The notes under the pieces are model-generated. The model was given only the letters and a program-made list of their open reading frames with translations. It was not told the DNA's origin and made no database searches. Shown here piece by piece: positions 37,111-44,248 of a stretch of DNA of 64,000 nucleotides (position 1 is its first letter; each line of letters opens with the position of its first letter). The stretch lies in contig JABCTZ010000003.1 in assembly GCA_018238155.1 (NCBI GenBank), forward strand, positions 62,001 through 126,000, given 5' to 3'. The DNA is from Candidatus Heimdallarchaeota archaeon. Lineage in GTDB: Archaea > Asgardarchaeota > Heimdallarchaeia > JABLTI01. The position numbers and the translations under genes were made by a program.

Positions 37111-38101
37111 TTATTTCTTTCCTCCTCTGAAGCATGTCAATAAATGCTTCTAATCTTGTTTTTAATCCTGCTTCTGCAGTCAAATCATCTAAAACAAGCT
37201 GTAATATTTGGATATTGGGCATTCGTTTAGAAAACCTCATAGCCAAATCTCCGACTAAAGAATCAGGACCACAACCAAAAACCATTAAATGAATTATTCC
37301 ATCAACTGACTCTTTCTCAAGAAAATACATTATTGATCCAAGAATTTCTCGCTCAAAATCGAAATAGAGTCTATTCTCTAAGATAGATAATTGTTGATTA
37401 ATAATCGATCTTGGTATCTGTTCAGAAGTAATGACATTAACTCCAAAATTCTTAAGCTTCTTTCTGATATCTAACGAACAGAACTCATCATTAATTACAT
37501 ATGAATGTCCTATTAATGCAATTTTTAGAGGTTTTTCGCCGGGAATTTTTTCCGGTTTAGCATTAAGATGAAAATCATCCCTTGCTTCCCACTCAGTCAA
37601 TGTATCCAAATTAATAATCAAATCTTCATAATGTTGTTTATAGACCTTTATTGCTTTTCTGAAAGCTGTAATGAGTCTGAAAGGATTTTTAGTAAAGATT
37701 AAACCAACCTTGAGTGCTTTGAGAAAGAAAGTTATTTTATTATCTCGACCCTTGGCTATGTTATAATGAGGCATGATAATCGTAGGAAGATCAGGAAACA
37801 TAGAACGTAAAACATCAGCCAAGCCAATAAATTTAGGACAACCCATATCGGTTTTATGTTTGCTCCCAAAACGAGGGATAAAGAGAAAATCAACATCATC
37901 CTTTAGTTCTAAAACATGACCAAAGAAGATTTTAGTTGAATAACAATCCTCGTCAGGTGCAATTGCAATTGCCTTTTCCCTTATCTGTTTATTAGTTAAA
38001 GGTGAAACTACAACTTCAGCTCCTAATTGCTTGAAGAAAGTATCCCACATAGGGAAAAATTTGTAGTAAATCAGTGCACGGGGTATACCCACTCGTTTCA
38101 T
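37076..38101 (-). CDS. CoA-dehydratase activase-related protein, DUF2229 (COG3580-like)
   Basis: 341 residues. MKRVGIPRALIYYKFFPMW and the following VVVSPLTNKQI, DEDCYSTKIFFGH, IPRFGSKHKTDMGCPKF are hallmarks of DUF2229. Both this and the next protein end with the same phrase, LVLDDLTAEAGLKTRLEAF here and LVLDEHTGEAGFQTRLEAF there, showing that they are related and probably form a heterodimer with cluster-ligating cysteines. In bacteria the two are often fused to an activase ATPase; here that part is missing. Confidence 0.85.
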   Translation of the reverse strand: MKRVGIPRALIYYKFFPMWDTFFKQLGAEVVVSPLTNKQIREKAIAIAPDEDCYSTKIFFGHVLELKDDVDFLFIPRFGSKHKTDMGCPKFIGLADVLRSMFPDLPTIIMPHYNIAKGRDNKITFFLKALKVGLIFTKNPFRLITAFRKAIKVYKQHYEDLIINLDTLTEWEARDDFHLNAKPEKIPGEKPLKIALIGHSYVINDEFCSLDIRKKLKNFGVNVITSEQIPRSIINQQLSILENRLYFDFEREILGSIMYFLEKESVDGIIHLMVFGCGPDSLVGDLAMRFSKRMPNIQILQLVLDDLTAEAGLKTRLEAFIDMLQRRKEINAVNIPVLRVP

Positions 38102-38390
38102 TGGTATTAATCCTCTTACGGTTTTTTCAAATTATTCTTTAAAATAATGTGCCACATAATTTCAATGGAGTTAAAAAAGGTATTTTATATAATCAAATTC
38201 TTACTAGTACTTGTCATGAGATTTCAAATTAGTTATCCTATAATTAAATCGAAATCAGAAAAAATTTTGTTTTAGTGGAGCAAATGAAGTGCATTATGAA
38301 GTAGCTTTACAATATTCAAACGGTTCAATAGTTGATTTTTTTTATGAATAATTAGGATAGAGAACACTTGGTTAAAAAAAGGGTGAGAAA

Positions 38391-38940
38391 TTGAGCAGAG
38401 AAAGTGAAAGGGAAAAATATCTTGAAACAATTCAACCTTTCATTGGTAAATTTCTAAAATTGTTGCTACAACAGATAATTGGAATGAATCTAAATTTATT
38501 CTCGATTTACTTCAAGAATTAGAGAAAGAGCACCAAGATTTTATTACTCCATTTCTATTTTTATAGAACTCTTACTGTCAATAATTCTGGGGCTGAATTT
38601 TGAACAAGAGGTGTTTCAGATACTCTCAGTTGAAGGATTTGACATAGCACAAAATCTAGTTATTTGTTATAATAATCGCAGAATGGAATTAGATATGATA
38701 GTTTTTCAAGATGAAGAATTGATGGTCATAAGTTGTAGAAATGCTGTAAATGTAAATTGCCTTAGTAGCTTTAAATCAGATATCAAGCAAAAAGCACATA
38801 AGATAGAATATCGAATGCGATTGCTAAATGCAGCTTCTGCTCGACTGTATATCAAAGTGACCAAAGAGAATTATGATCAATTAGTTGAATTCGAAGGAAC
38901 TTGGGTAAATTCGGTAGAAATAATATTTATTGTTATTTAA
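38391..38940 (+). pseudogene. Decayed PD-(D/E)XK nuclease gene next to the tRNA
   Basis: Protein-like segments occur in successive frames: SREREKYLETIQPF from TTG 38391, then DNWNESKFILDLLQELEKEH, then YFYRTLTVNNSGAEF, then EQEVFQILSVEGF to the stop at 38938. Joined, they give G-x-x-FE-x-x-V ... ELDMIVFQDEELMVISCRN, the layout of DUF1887/Card1-like nuclease domains. The catalytic E-x-K has become S-C-R and at least three frameshifts intervene, so it is dead. The last 109 codons remain open from GTG 38611. Further upstream (38265-38350) SGANEVHYEVALQYSNG is another stray fragment. From 38102 to 38265 I see only AT-rich sequence. Confidence 0.6.
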
Positions 38941-39050
38941 ATTAATTTCTTTATATTTAATAGGATAGAAAAAAGATTTAAATAATTAATATTCTCTGCA
39001 TACATAAGCATAGGGCCGTTAGCTCAGCTTGGTAGAGCAATAGGCTCATA

Positions 39051-39082
39051 AGGCTTGCACTTGCGAGTTCCTGCCTGATGAT
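39051..39082 (+). other. Anticodon-loop intron (position 37/38) of the CAU tRNA
   Basis: 32 nt inserted between A37 and A38. AGGC (39051-39054) and GCCT (39073-39076) form the intron hairpin. TCAT of the anticodon region can pair with ATGA (39078-39081), giving a relaxed bulge-helix-bulge for the archaeal splicing endonuclease. The exact cut may shift by one base because A occurs on both sides. Confidence 0.8.
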
Positions 39083-39103
39083 ACCTATTGGTCACTGGTT
39101 CAA

Positions 39104-39134
39104 GGGATACAAATTGCGATTTGTATCTGAACAA
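39104..39134 (+). other. T-loop intron of the CAU tRNA
   Basis: 31 nt interrupt the T-loop. A perfect 9-bp hairpin, GATACAAAT (39106-39114) with ATTTGTATC (39119-39127) and a TGCG loop, stacks on a 4-bp helix TTCA/TGAA (39099-39102 with 39128-39131), with bulges on either side as expected for a splicing substrate. The tRNA 3' fragments downstream carry the uninterrupted sequence TTCAAATCCTGTAC, confirming what is inserted. The boundary is ambiguous by a base or two. Confidence 0.85.
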
Positions 39135-39230
39135 ATCCTGTACGGCCCACCATTTTCTTCTTGTTTTGATACAAAATCTGTGTTCTATTTTCATTACTGG
39201 TCGTGTGAGATTGATGGTTGTGTTCCCTTT

Positions 39231-39262
39231 TTCCGCGAATTCAAATCGCGCTGGGCCCACCA
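39231..39262 (+). repeat. tRNA 3'-end fragment 1 (type B)
   Basis: TTCAAATCGCGCTGGGCCC followed by ACCA: T-loop, 3' T-stem strand, acceptor strand, discriminator and CCA of a tRNA, with no 5' half. It lies 78 nt after the live tRNA with no gene between. It differs from that tRNA in the stem (CGCGC-TGGGCCC instead of CCTGT-ACGGCCC), so it derives from a different tRNA or has drifted. Cargo gene 39285-40361 ends 22 nt further on. Confidence 0.7.
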
Positions 39263-39284
39263 AATTCTTACTTTTTATTTTATA

Positions 39285-40361
39285 TCAAGATGTTTCTTTA
39301 ATCCCATCTTTACCGTTTTTATACTTCTTTTCTTCAATGGTAATTTGTTTTTCGAGTTTATTCATTTGTTCAATTGCTAAATTTATATTATCAACTAAAA
39401 CTAATCCATTTGTAAGACACTCTTCAGCACACCATTTCCCTGCAATTATTAAGTAAGGTTTCATAAATTCGGTGATTTTCTTAATCTTTTGGATGTAATT
39501 GTTGATTTGTTTCTTAATTGCATTAAAGATTAATTCTCTACTTTTGTCCCAAATTAATAATGATACAAAAACAATACCTAGGATTATTTTCCATTCATTT
39601 GGTAATGCAGAAACAAAATCATAACCTTTCTTTAGAATATTGACAATTTTATCAATAAACGATATAATAAAAACTAATAATCCCCCAATTATTAATGCTC
39701 CCAATTCAAATGTTAAAATTCCTAATAAGGGGATACTTGTAGCAAGTATTACAAAAGAAGCTGATCCTTGTTGGTAAATACTAACTATTTCACAAGATTC
39801 CTTTGTACCTTTCCATGATTTTACACCATCAAGATCGAGCATATCCTTATCTGTTGTTATTATCGCATGTTTTCCTAATTTCAAGAAAAGAGCTACATAC
39901 TCTACATCTTCTTTATCTCTTTCAGCTATCATAGCTTCTGCTTTTTGATAAGCTACGTCATCATCTAAATTTTGATATGTGATCTTGGTTAAAAATTTGG
40001 AAGCTATAACTTCAATTTCTTTGGTATCTTTATTACAATATTCAGCGATACTTTCAATGTGTTTGTTAATCTCATTTTTTATTTTATCAGGTGCTACACC
40101 TAAAACAAATGGTGATTCAAGTAATTCCAATAGAAACGAATGATTATATTTTACATAGGCTCTAATATGCTTATTTAAAATGCTTGCATCGATAATGATT
40201 TGCAATGATATGTTTTGACCCATTTCCAAAATATTGTCTTCAAAAAAACCTTTGATTTGTTCCATAATACTTAGATCTATGTGTTTTACTATTTCCTTAA
40301 TTATCTCTTTTCTATTGTCAAATTTCTTTCTAATTCGTTCCCAATCCTTTTCGTTAAACAT
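39285..40361 (-). CDS. PIN-domain membrane protein (possible toxin/defence nuclease)
   Basis: 358 residues. Residues about 50-195 form a PIN-like RNase domain with acidic residues D58 (IIIDASIL), E97 (NEINKHI), D152 (DKEDVEYV) and D171 (ITTDKDML) in the right order. Two strongly hydrophobic segments (about 202-240 and 257-275) follow, then a helical tail. PIN plus membrane helices is a layout seen in toxin-like and defence effectors; no antitoxin is adjacent. It is the cargo between tRNA fragments 1 and 2, and its stop codon is 22 nt from fragment 1. Confidence 0.75.
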   Translation of the reverse strand: MFNEKDWERIRKKFDNRKEIIKEIVKHIDLSIMEQIKGFFEDNILEMGQNISLQIIIDASILNKHIRAYVKYNHSFLLELLESPFVLGVAPDKIKNEINKHIESIAEYCNKDTKEIEVIASKFLTKITYQNLDDDVAYQKAEAMIAERDKEDVEYVALFLKLGKHAIITTDKDMLDLDGVKSWKGTKESCEIVSIYQQGSASFVILATSIPLLGILTFELGALIIGGLLVFIISFIDKIVNILKKGYDFVSALPNEWKIILGIVFVSLLIWDKSRELIFNAIKKQINNYIQKIKKITEFMKPYLIIAGKWCAEECLTNGLVLVDNINLAIEQMNKLEKQITIEEKKYKNGKDGIKETS

Positions 40362-40444
40362 TTTATCTCAAATCCTTTCCCAGTTTTTCTACACATTTCT
40401 AGCATAAAAAACCTTTCGAGATATTACATTCCATAAAATAAGTG

Positions 40445-40478
40445 TTGGTCACTGGTTCAAATCCTGTACAGCCCACCA
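40445..40478 (+). repeat. tRNA 3'-end fragment 2 (type A)
   Basis: TTGGTCACTGGTTCAAATCC continuing TGTACAGCCCACCA is identical to the spliced 3' part of the live CAU tRNA except for one base in the acceptor strand (A for G), and it has no T-loop intron. Homology begins in the variable loop and ends with CCA plus CTTC, an extension also found at fragment 4. Confidence 0.9.
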
Positions 40479-40497
40479 CTTCATATTTATGAAGAAA

Positions 40498-40746
40498 CTA
40501 AATATCTGAAATTATTTCTTTAATTTCTGCATGAGAGGGAATTCCCTCAAACTTTATTTCACCATCTACAACAATAGATGGTACTGCTTTAATGTTATAC
40601 TTCTTTGCTAATACAACAGCATCAGCTGATTGATTTAAATTATATTCAATGACCTGACATTTTTCACATATTGCTTCTTTTAGTTGTCTTAATGCTGTTT
40701 GGCAAAGAGAACAACCCGCTGTGAATATCTCAAATTTATGACCCAT
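40498..40746 (-). CDS. Thioredoxin/glutaredoxin-like small protein
   Basis: 82 residues with the active-site CSLC (C12, C15) and cis-proline loop VPS (P56) of the thioredoxin fold, closest in style to the small thioredoxin-like proteins of archaea. Two further cysteines (C28, C31) could form a second pair. It is divergent from the HxlR regulator at 40848, 101 nt away, sharing a promoter region. Cargo between fragments 2 and 3; its stop is 19 nt from fragment 2. Confidence 0.88.
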   Translation of the reverse strand: MGHKFEIFTAGCSLCQTALRQLKEAICEKCQVIEYNLNQSADAVVLAKKYNIKAVPSIVVDGEIKFEGIPSHAEIKEIISDI

Positions 40747-40847
40747 TAGTGAAAGTCTCCATTATGCTTGGTTACTAAAAGTAACTAAGTTTACATAAGT
40801 ATTTAAATTGGTGGTTTCCAAGTAGAAACAAAGTATTCAGATGGAAA

Positions 40848-41225
40848 GTGATTCCGATTAAAGAGGAAAAAATAATTTGTCCATTATGCAATATTATGAA
40901 TATTGTTAGTAAAAAATGGTCTTTACTTATAGTTAATACAATAGGCAATACTGCAACAATTAGGTTTAGTGAAATAAAGAGAAATCTGCGAACGATAAAT
41001 TCCAAAGTTTTATCTGATAGATTAAAAGAGCTCGTACAAGCAGAGATCATAAACAGGAAATCAAAAGACTCAGTACCACCACATGTTGAATACTCTTTAA
41101 CTGATAAAGGAAAATCATTACGCAAAGCAATAATGCCACTTCTTGATTGGTTTTATTCCTACAATGAGAAAGGAAGAATAACCCCATGCGATATAGCATA
41201 TCAGATTGAAAGGGTTGAGAAATGA
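40848..41225 (+). CDS. HxlR-family winged-helix regulator
   Basis: 125 residues from GTG. CPLCNIMNIVSKKWSLLIVN is the HxlR signature: a cysteine followed by K-W-S-L-L-I; then RFSEIKRNLRTINSKVLSDRLKEL and HVEYSLTDKGKSL form the winged helix. HxlR proteins often sense oxidants through this N-terminal cysteine; here there is a C11-x-x-C14 pair. Divergent from the thioredoxin-like gene, it probably controls it. Together they form one cargo module. Confidence 0.92.
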   Translation: MIPIKEEKIICPLCNIMNIVSKKWSLLIVNTIGNTATIRFSEIKRNLRTINSKVLSDRLKELVQAEIINRKSKDSVPPHVEYSLTDKGKSLRKAIMPLLDWFYSYNEKGRITPCDIAYQIERVEK

Positions 41226-41375
41226 AATCACTATCCCTACCCGACGAAAAAAGTATATCATATTTTGGCATGTTGATTTTTCCTAGTAATCATTGAGCAT
41301 TAAATTTCAAAACATTAATAGTATCTTTGTAGATAAAGTCGACTTCATAACTGATCGATTTAAGTAACAATTCTG

Positions 41376-41409
41376 TTGATCACTGCTTCAAATTCTGTAC
41401 GGTCCACCA
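41376..41409 (+). repeat. tRNA 3'-end fragment 3 (type A)
   Basis: TTGATCACTGCTTCAAATTC continuing TGTACGGTCCACCA: the live tRNA's spliced 3' end with four substitutions and no intron. The methyltransferase stop codon lies 12 nt further on. Confidence 0.88.
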
Positions 41410-41421
41410 GTTTTTTCCTTT

Positions 41422-42048
41422 CTAGGTTTTTTGCACAATGTAATCTATTGTGATACTTTGGCATTGTTTCTCATTGTGAACGTAACCAAAGCTTGTTATT
41501 CCTTTGTGAAGTAGTTTTAATCCAGTAAAGAGTTCATCCGCTTCATCAATGTTATAAAAGGAATGAAAAGTATCTTCAAATCCATATTTACCTGCTTTTG
41601 AGATATCTAGCATTTCATTATCGCCAATATCTTTTCCCTCTTTTATGAAAGCTGAATCAGTTGATTGAAAATTAATGTACAGTAAACCACCTTTCTTTAG
41701 CACTCGAAGCATTTCTTTGACCGCTTTTTTAGTACCTGCTTTCGTAAGATGCTCAATCGTGTTATAAGAATATGCGAAACTAAATGACTCATCTTCATAT
41801 GACAATTCTCGTATATCTGCTTTAATTATTTTATAATCAAGGTTATTTTCTTCTGCATATTTTTGTGCTCTCTCTCTCTGAGTATCAGAAATTTCCACTC
41901 CGTGTGCTTCATACCCTCGTTCACCAAAGACTGTTATTTTAGGCTCGGATCCACCAGCACCACAATCCAAAATCCTTTTTTCAAAATCACTTTTTTCTGT
42001 GAATTCCAAAAATCTCTCTATTTCTTGTGGGATAGTAAAAGTAACCAT
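41422..42048 (-). CDS. SAM-dependent methyltransferase, class I
   Basis: 208 residues. ILDCGAGGSEPKI is motif I of the Rossmann methyltransferase fold, VEIS the acidic end of strand 2, ADIREL motif II, and FSFAYSYNTIEHL plus LRVLKKGGLLYINF the later motifs. The family covers many substrates, and none is suggested here. It is the only gene between tRNA fragments 3 and 4, with its stop 12 nt from fragment 3. Confidence 0.9.
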   Translation of the reverse strand: MVTFTIPQEIERFLEFTEKSDFEKRILDCGAGGSEPKITVFGERGYEAHGVEISDTQRERAQKYAEENNLDYKIIKADIRELSYEDESFSFAYSYNTIEHLTKAGTKKAVKEMLRVLKKGGLLYINFQSTDSAFIKEGKDIGDNEMLDISKAGKYGFEDTFHSFYNIDEADELFTGLKLLHKGITSFGYVHNEKQCQSITIDYIVQKT

Positions 42049-42094
42049 AATCCATTATTTAGACTGGTAAATTATTAAATATTTTACAACTCTT

Positions 42095-42126
42095 GAAAAC
42101 TGGTTCAAATCCTGTACGACCCACCA
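42095..42126 (+). repeat. tRNA 3'-end fragment 4 (type A)
   Basis: ACTGGTTCAAATCCTGTACG continuing ACCCACCA: identical to the spliced T-arm and acceptor of the live tRNA except for one acceptor base, and intronless. The upstream variable-loop part has decayed (GAAA instead of GGTC). It is followed by CTTC as at fragment 2. Confidence 0.88.
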
Positions 42127-42283
42127 CTTCTTCTATTAATACCGACAAAGATAATCACGTTACAAAAAAAGCAACCGATTTTTTTATATAAAACCTTGAA
42201 ATAGGAAGTTTGTGAATAGTAGCAACTAATTTTTCTCTCTATAATACTGATTATTACAATTCAAACTTCAGAATGCTCTCTGA

Positions 42284-42508
42284 TTACTTAGCTAATTTGA
42301 AAAACTCTTCTTTTGATAATTTGGAATCGTTGATGATTTTTAACAGTAGGCCTTTTCCTAATGTTTCTCCTTTGTGATCTGGAACTACAATTAATCTGCC
42401 GTCTGGGTGTTTTAAAATTACATGACTTCCTTTTCTTCGAGTAACCACAAAACCGATTTTTGTTAAAGTTTTAATAACTTTTGTTGCTGTTAGAGGTTTC
42501 AGTTTCAT
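42284..42508 (-). CDS. hicA: HicA family toxin (mRNA interferase)
   Basis: 74 residues. GFVVTRRKGSHVILKHPDGR carries the catalytic histidine (H29) of the double-stranded-RNA-binding-like HicA/YcfA fold, followed by VVPDHKGETLGKGLL. HicA cleaves mRNA and is neutralised by HicB. Its start overlaps the end of hicB by 4 nt, an antitoxin-first order. Cargo between fragments 4 and 5. Confidence 0.93.
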   Translation of the reverse strand: MKLKPLTATKVIKTLTKIGFVVTRRKGSHVILKHPDGRLIVVPDHKGETLGKGLLLKIINDSKLSKEEFFKLAK

Positions 42509-42741
42509 TCAATTGGAACCTCTATGAATTGAATGCCTACAAAATCCTTTTGTAAATTTCTTTTGAATTCAGAATCAACAGTTTCCAAATAAAGATCTAC
42601 TGCTTCTTCCATTCTTTGAATTAATTGATTTAGTGATTTTGCTTGTGTATAACAACCTGGCAGTTCTGGTGCAGAAGCAATAAAATAGCCATCTTGATCT
42701 TTTTCGATTAGAATGGTGATTTTCTTCATATCTGTTGTCAT
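42505..42741 (-). CDS. hicB: HicB family antitoxin
   Basis: About 78 residues from ATG 42741; the open frame extends upstream but ITILIEKDQDGYFIASAPEL is the normal HicB start, and PGCYTQAKSLNQLIQRMEEA completes the partial RNase H-like fold. There is no C-terminal DNA-binding domain, so autoregulation may need another factor. It overlaps hicA by 4 nt. Confidence 0.93.
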   Translation of the reverse strand: MTTDMKKITILIEKDQDGYFIASAPELPGCYTQAKSLNQLIQRMEEAVDLYLETVDSEFKRNLQKDFVGIQFIEVPIE

Positions 42742-42993
42742 TTCTTTTTTGCTCCTTGATACTATTACCCAAATATAATATATAAATAAGATTATTTCTT
42801 TAGCTAACATTTTTTATCTATTTATGCCTATCTTTACCTAAATGACTTTCAAATTTTTTATGTAGGGTATTTAGAAGAAGTTGGACACTCCTTTCAATCT
42901 TGTTAGCAAATAAAACTGACACTTTCTTTTTCAGATAATGCTGCAAGAGAACTCCCGTCACTTGAGCGCGTGAAGTTTAGTGTTGTTTTCCCT

Positions 42994-43024
42994 TTGGTCA
43001 CTGGTTCAAATCCTGTACACCCAT
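42994..43024 (+). repeat. tRNA 3'-end fragment 5 (type A, damaged end)
   Basis: TTGGTCACTGGTTCAAATCC continuing TGTACACCCATG: identical to the live tRNA from variable loop to T-stem, intronless, with one base lost in the acceptor and the CCA altered. It ends the hicAB interval. Confidence 0.85.
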
Positions 43025-43224
43025 GAAATTCTCTCTTGAAAGAGCTATTTTCGAATAATAATTGGTAAAGCTATATGAGCTATAGTTTTATAAAGGATGG
43101 ATAAAAGTCTTCTATTGTATACATTTAATGAAACATTGAGTTAGGAATGAATAAATTTTTGGTAATTAGTAACTTTCAAGTTTGAATTCTCAAATCTTAT
43201 CTTTTAATTTCTTTGCAATATTTA

Positions 43225-43407
43225 ATGTATAACAAAATAACAAGTGAATCAAAAATGATTAACGGCTATAACCGCGAACCAAGAGAAATGCACAAAGTTA
43301 CTTGTGCCGAATGTGGAATTGAGACTGAAGTACCCTTCAAACCTGATGGCGAACGACCTGTTTACTGTCGCGACTGCTACCAAAAGCGCAAACCAAGTAG
43401 ATATTAG
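43225..43407 (+). CDS. Small zinc-ribbon protein (CxxC...VPFKPDG...CxxC)
   Basis: About 60 residues from the ATG near 43225 (a TTG four codons earlier is possible). KVTCAECGIETEVPFKPDG, then RPVYCRDCYQKRKP, is the pattern of a small, common archaeal and bacterial zinc-ribbon family, sometimes linked to RNA polymerase or ribosomes. It is the only gene between fragments 5 and 6 and points away from the tRNA, unlike most cargo. Confidence 0.8.
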   Translation: MYNKITSESKMINGYNREPREMHKVTCAECGIETEVPFKPDGERPVYCRDCYQKRKPSRY

Positions 43408-43502
43408 AATTAACTAATCTACGAATCATTCCTAGTTGAATTATAATTCATTTTATATTTCAAACTAGTTTTTTTTTATTATTAGCTTTAATTTAATACA
43501 AG

Positions 43503-43533
43503 GTTGACTGCTCAAATCGTACTGGGCAAGCCA
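43503..43533 (+). repeat. tRNA 3'-end fragment 6 (type B, degenerate)
   Basis: GACTGCTCAAATCGTACTGGG continues with CAAGCCA and resembles fragments 1 and 7 (TCAAATCGCGCTGG...CCA) with several changes; the T-loop has lost a T. On its own it would not be convincing; its position 23 nt before the next cargo stop codon and its likeness to fragments 1 and 7 support it. Confidence 0.55.
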
Positions 43534-43556
43534 GTTTACTTTTGATTCTCCAAAAG

Positions 43557-44150
43557 TCAAAAATCTGTCTTTAAAGAAAATCGTTTATCAATCCACTTCT
43601 TGATATCTTCTGCCGAATCAGATTCGGGATAATATCCTTTAGGATCACCATCTTTGTTTCTTGCTTCTTCGGCTTTATCAGAGACATCTTCAACTTTTAT
43701 CAAATTCCCTTCTTCAAAATCAAATTTTAGTACAGTTTGAAAAGAAGTAGGGCTTGGATATCCCATATGAACGTATTCCTCTAGAATAGGTTTATTACCT
43801 AATAACAATGATCCCGTGAATGGGAGTTTCAAGTATACATCTTTGTAATAATATCTGAAACCCAGACCACGTAATCCCCCTGGATTATATTCTTTTGTTA
43901 TCTTTAAAGGGGCAGTATTATTTATTATTGGAGGTTTTATTCCATCAGCTGTTCGTACCCAAAATCCTTCCATAAACAATTTATTATCCTTTATTTCATA
44001 TCTCATGATATACCCCCTCCAACAGCCTGTAGATGCAGACCTAGTTTTAATTTCAAACGTTTCCGCAGTATCTAATTCGGAGCCTGTGATTCCCACAATC
44101 ATTAATTGATTTCCTTCATAATAGAATAGATCTGAAGCTTGTTGTGTCAT
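43557..44150 (-). CDS. Hypothetical protein in tRNA-associated cassette
   Basis: 197 residues, soluble, beta-rich, with aromatic and glycine-rich stretches (STGCWRGYIMRYEIKDNKLFM, GGLRGLGFRYYYKDVYLKL) and a charged C-terminal segment ending IKKWIDKRFSLKTDF. No signal peptide. No family recognised. Its stop lies 23 nt from tRNA fragment 6. The signal peptidase gene begins farther upstream on the same strand, 98 nt away, so the two may share a transcript. Confidence 0.65.
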   Translation of the reverse strand: MTQQASDLFYYEGNQLMIVGITGSELDTAETFEIKTRSASTGCWRGYIMRYEIKDNKLFMEGFWVRTADGIKPPIINNTAPLKITKEYNPGGLRGLGFRYYYKDVYLKLPFTGSLLLGNKPILEEYVHMGYPSPTSFQTVLKFDFEEGNLIKVEDVSDKAEEARNKDGDPKGYYPESDSAEDIKKWIDKRFSLKTDF

Positions 44151-44248
44151 GATTTAATACCAGTTCTTATTTATGTTTAATTCTCCTTAAATTTACCGAT
44201 TTTCGCAGATAAAACACGCACAGATTCACTAGATTCTTTCTTTATTTC

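Larger units (their letters stand above)
39013..39152 (+). tRNA. tRNA with CAU anticodon (elongator Met or Ile2), two introns
   Basis: Acceptor stem GGGCCGT (39013-39019) pairs perfectly with ACGGCCC (39142-39148); discriminator A and an encoded CCA follow (39149-39152). The D-arm is GCTC...GAGC and the anticodon stem ATAGG/CCTAT encloses CTCATAA, anticodon CAT at 39047-39049. Two insertions must be removed: one in the anticodon loop after 39050 and one in the T-loop after about 39103. The spliced RNA is 77 nt with T-loop TTCAAAT. The T-stem ACTGG/CCTGT keeps a U-U mismatch at 51-63. A T-rich run follows. CAU may mean elongator Met or, if modified, isoleucine AUA; I cannot decide. Confidence 0.9.
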
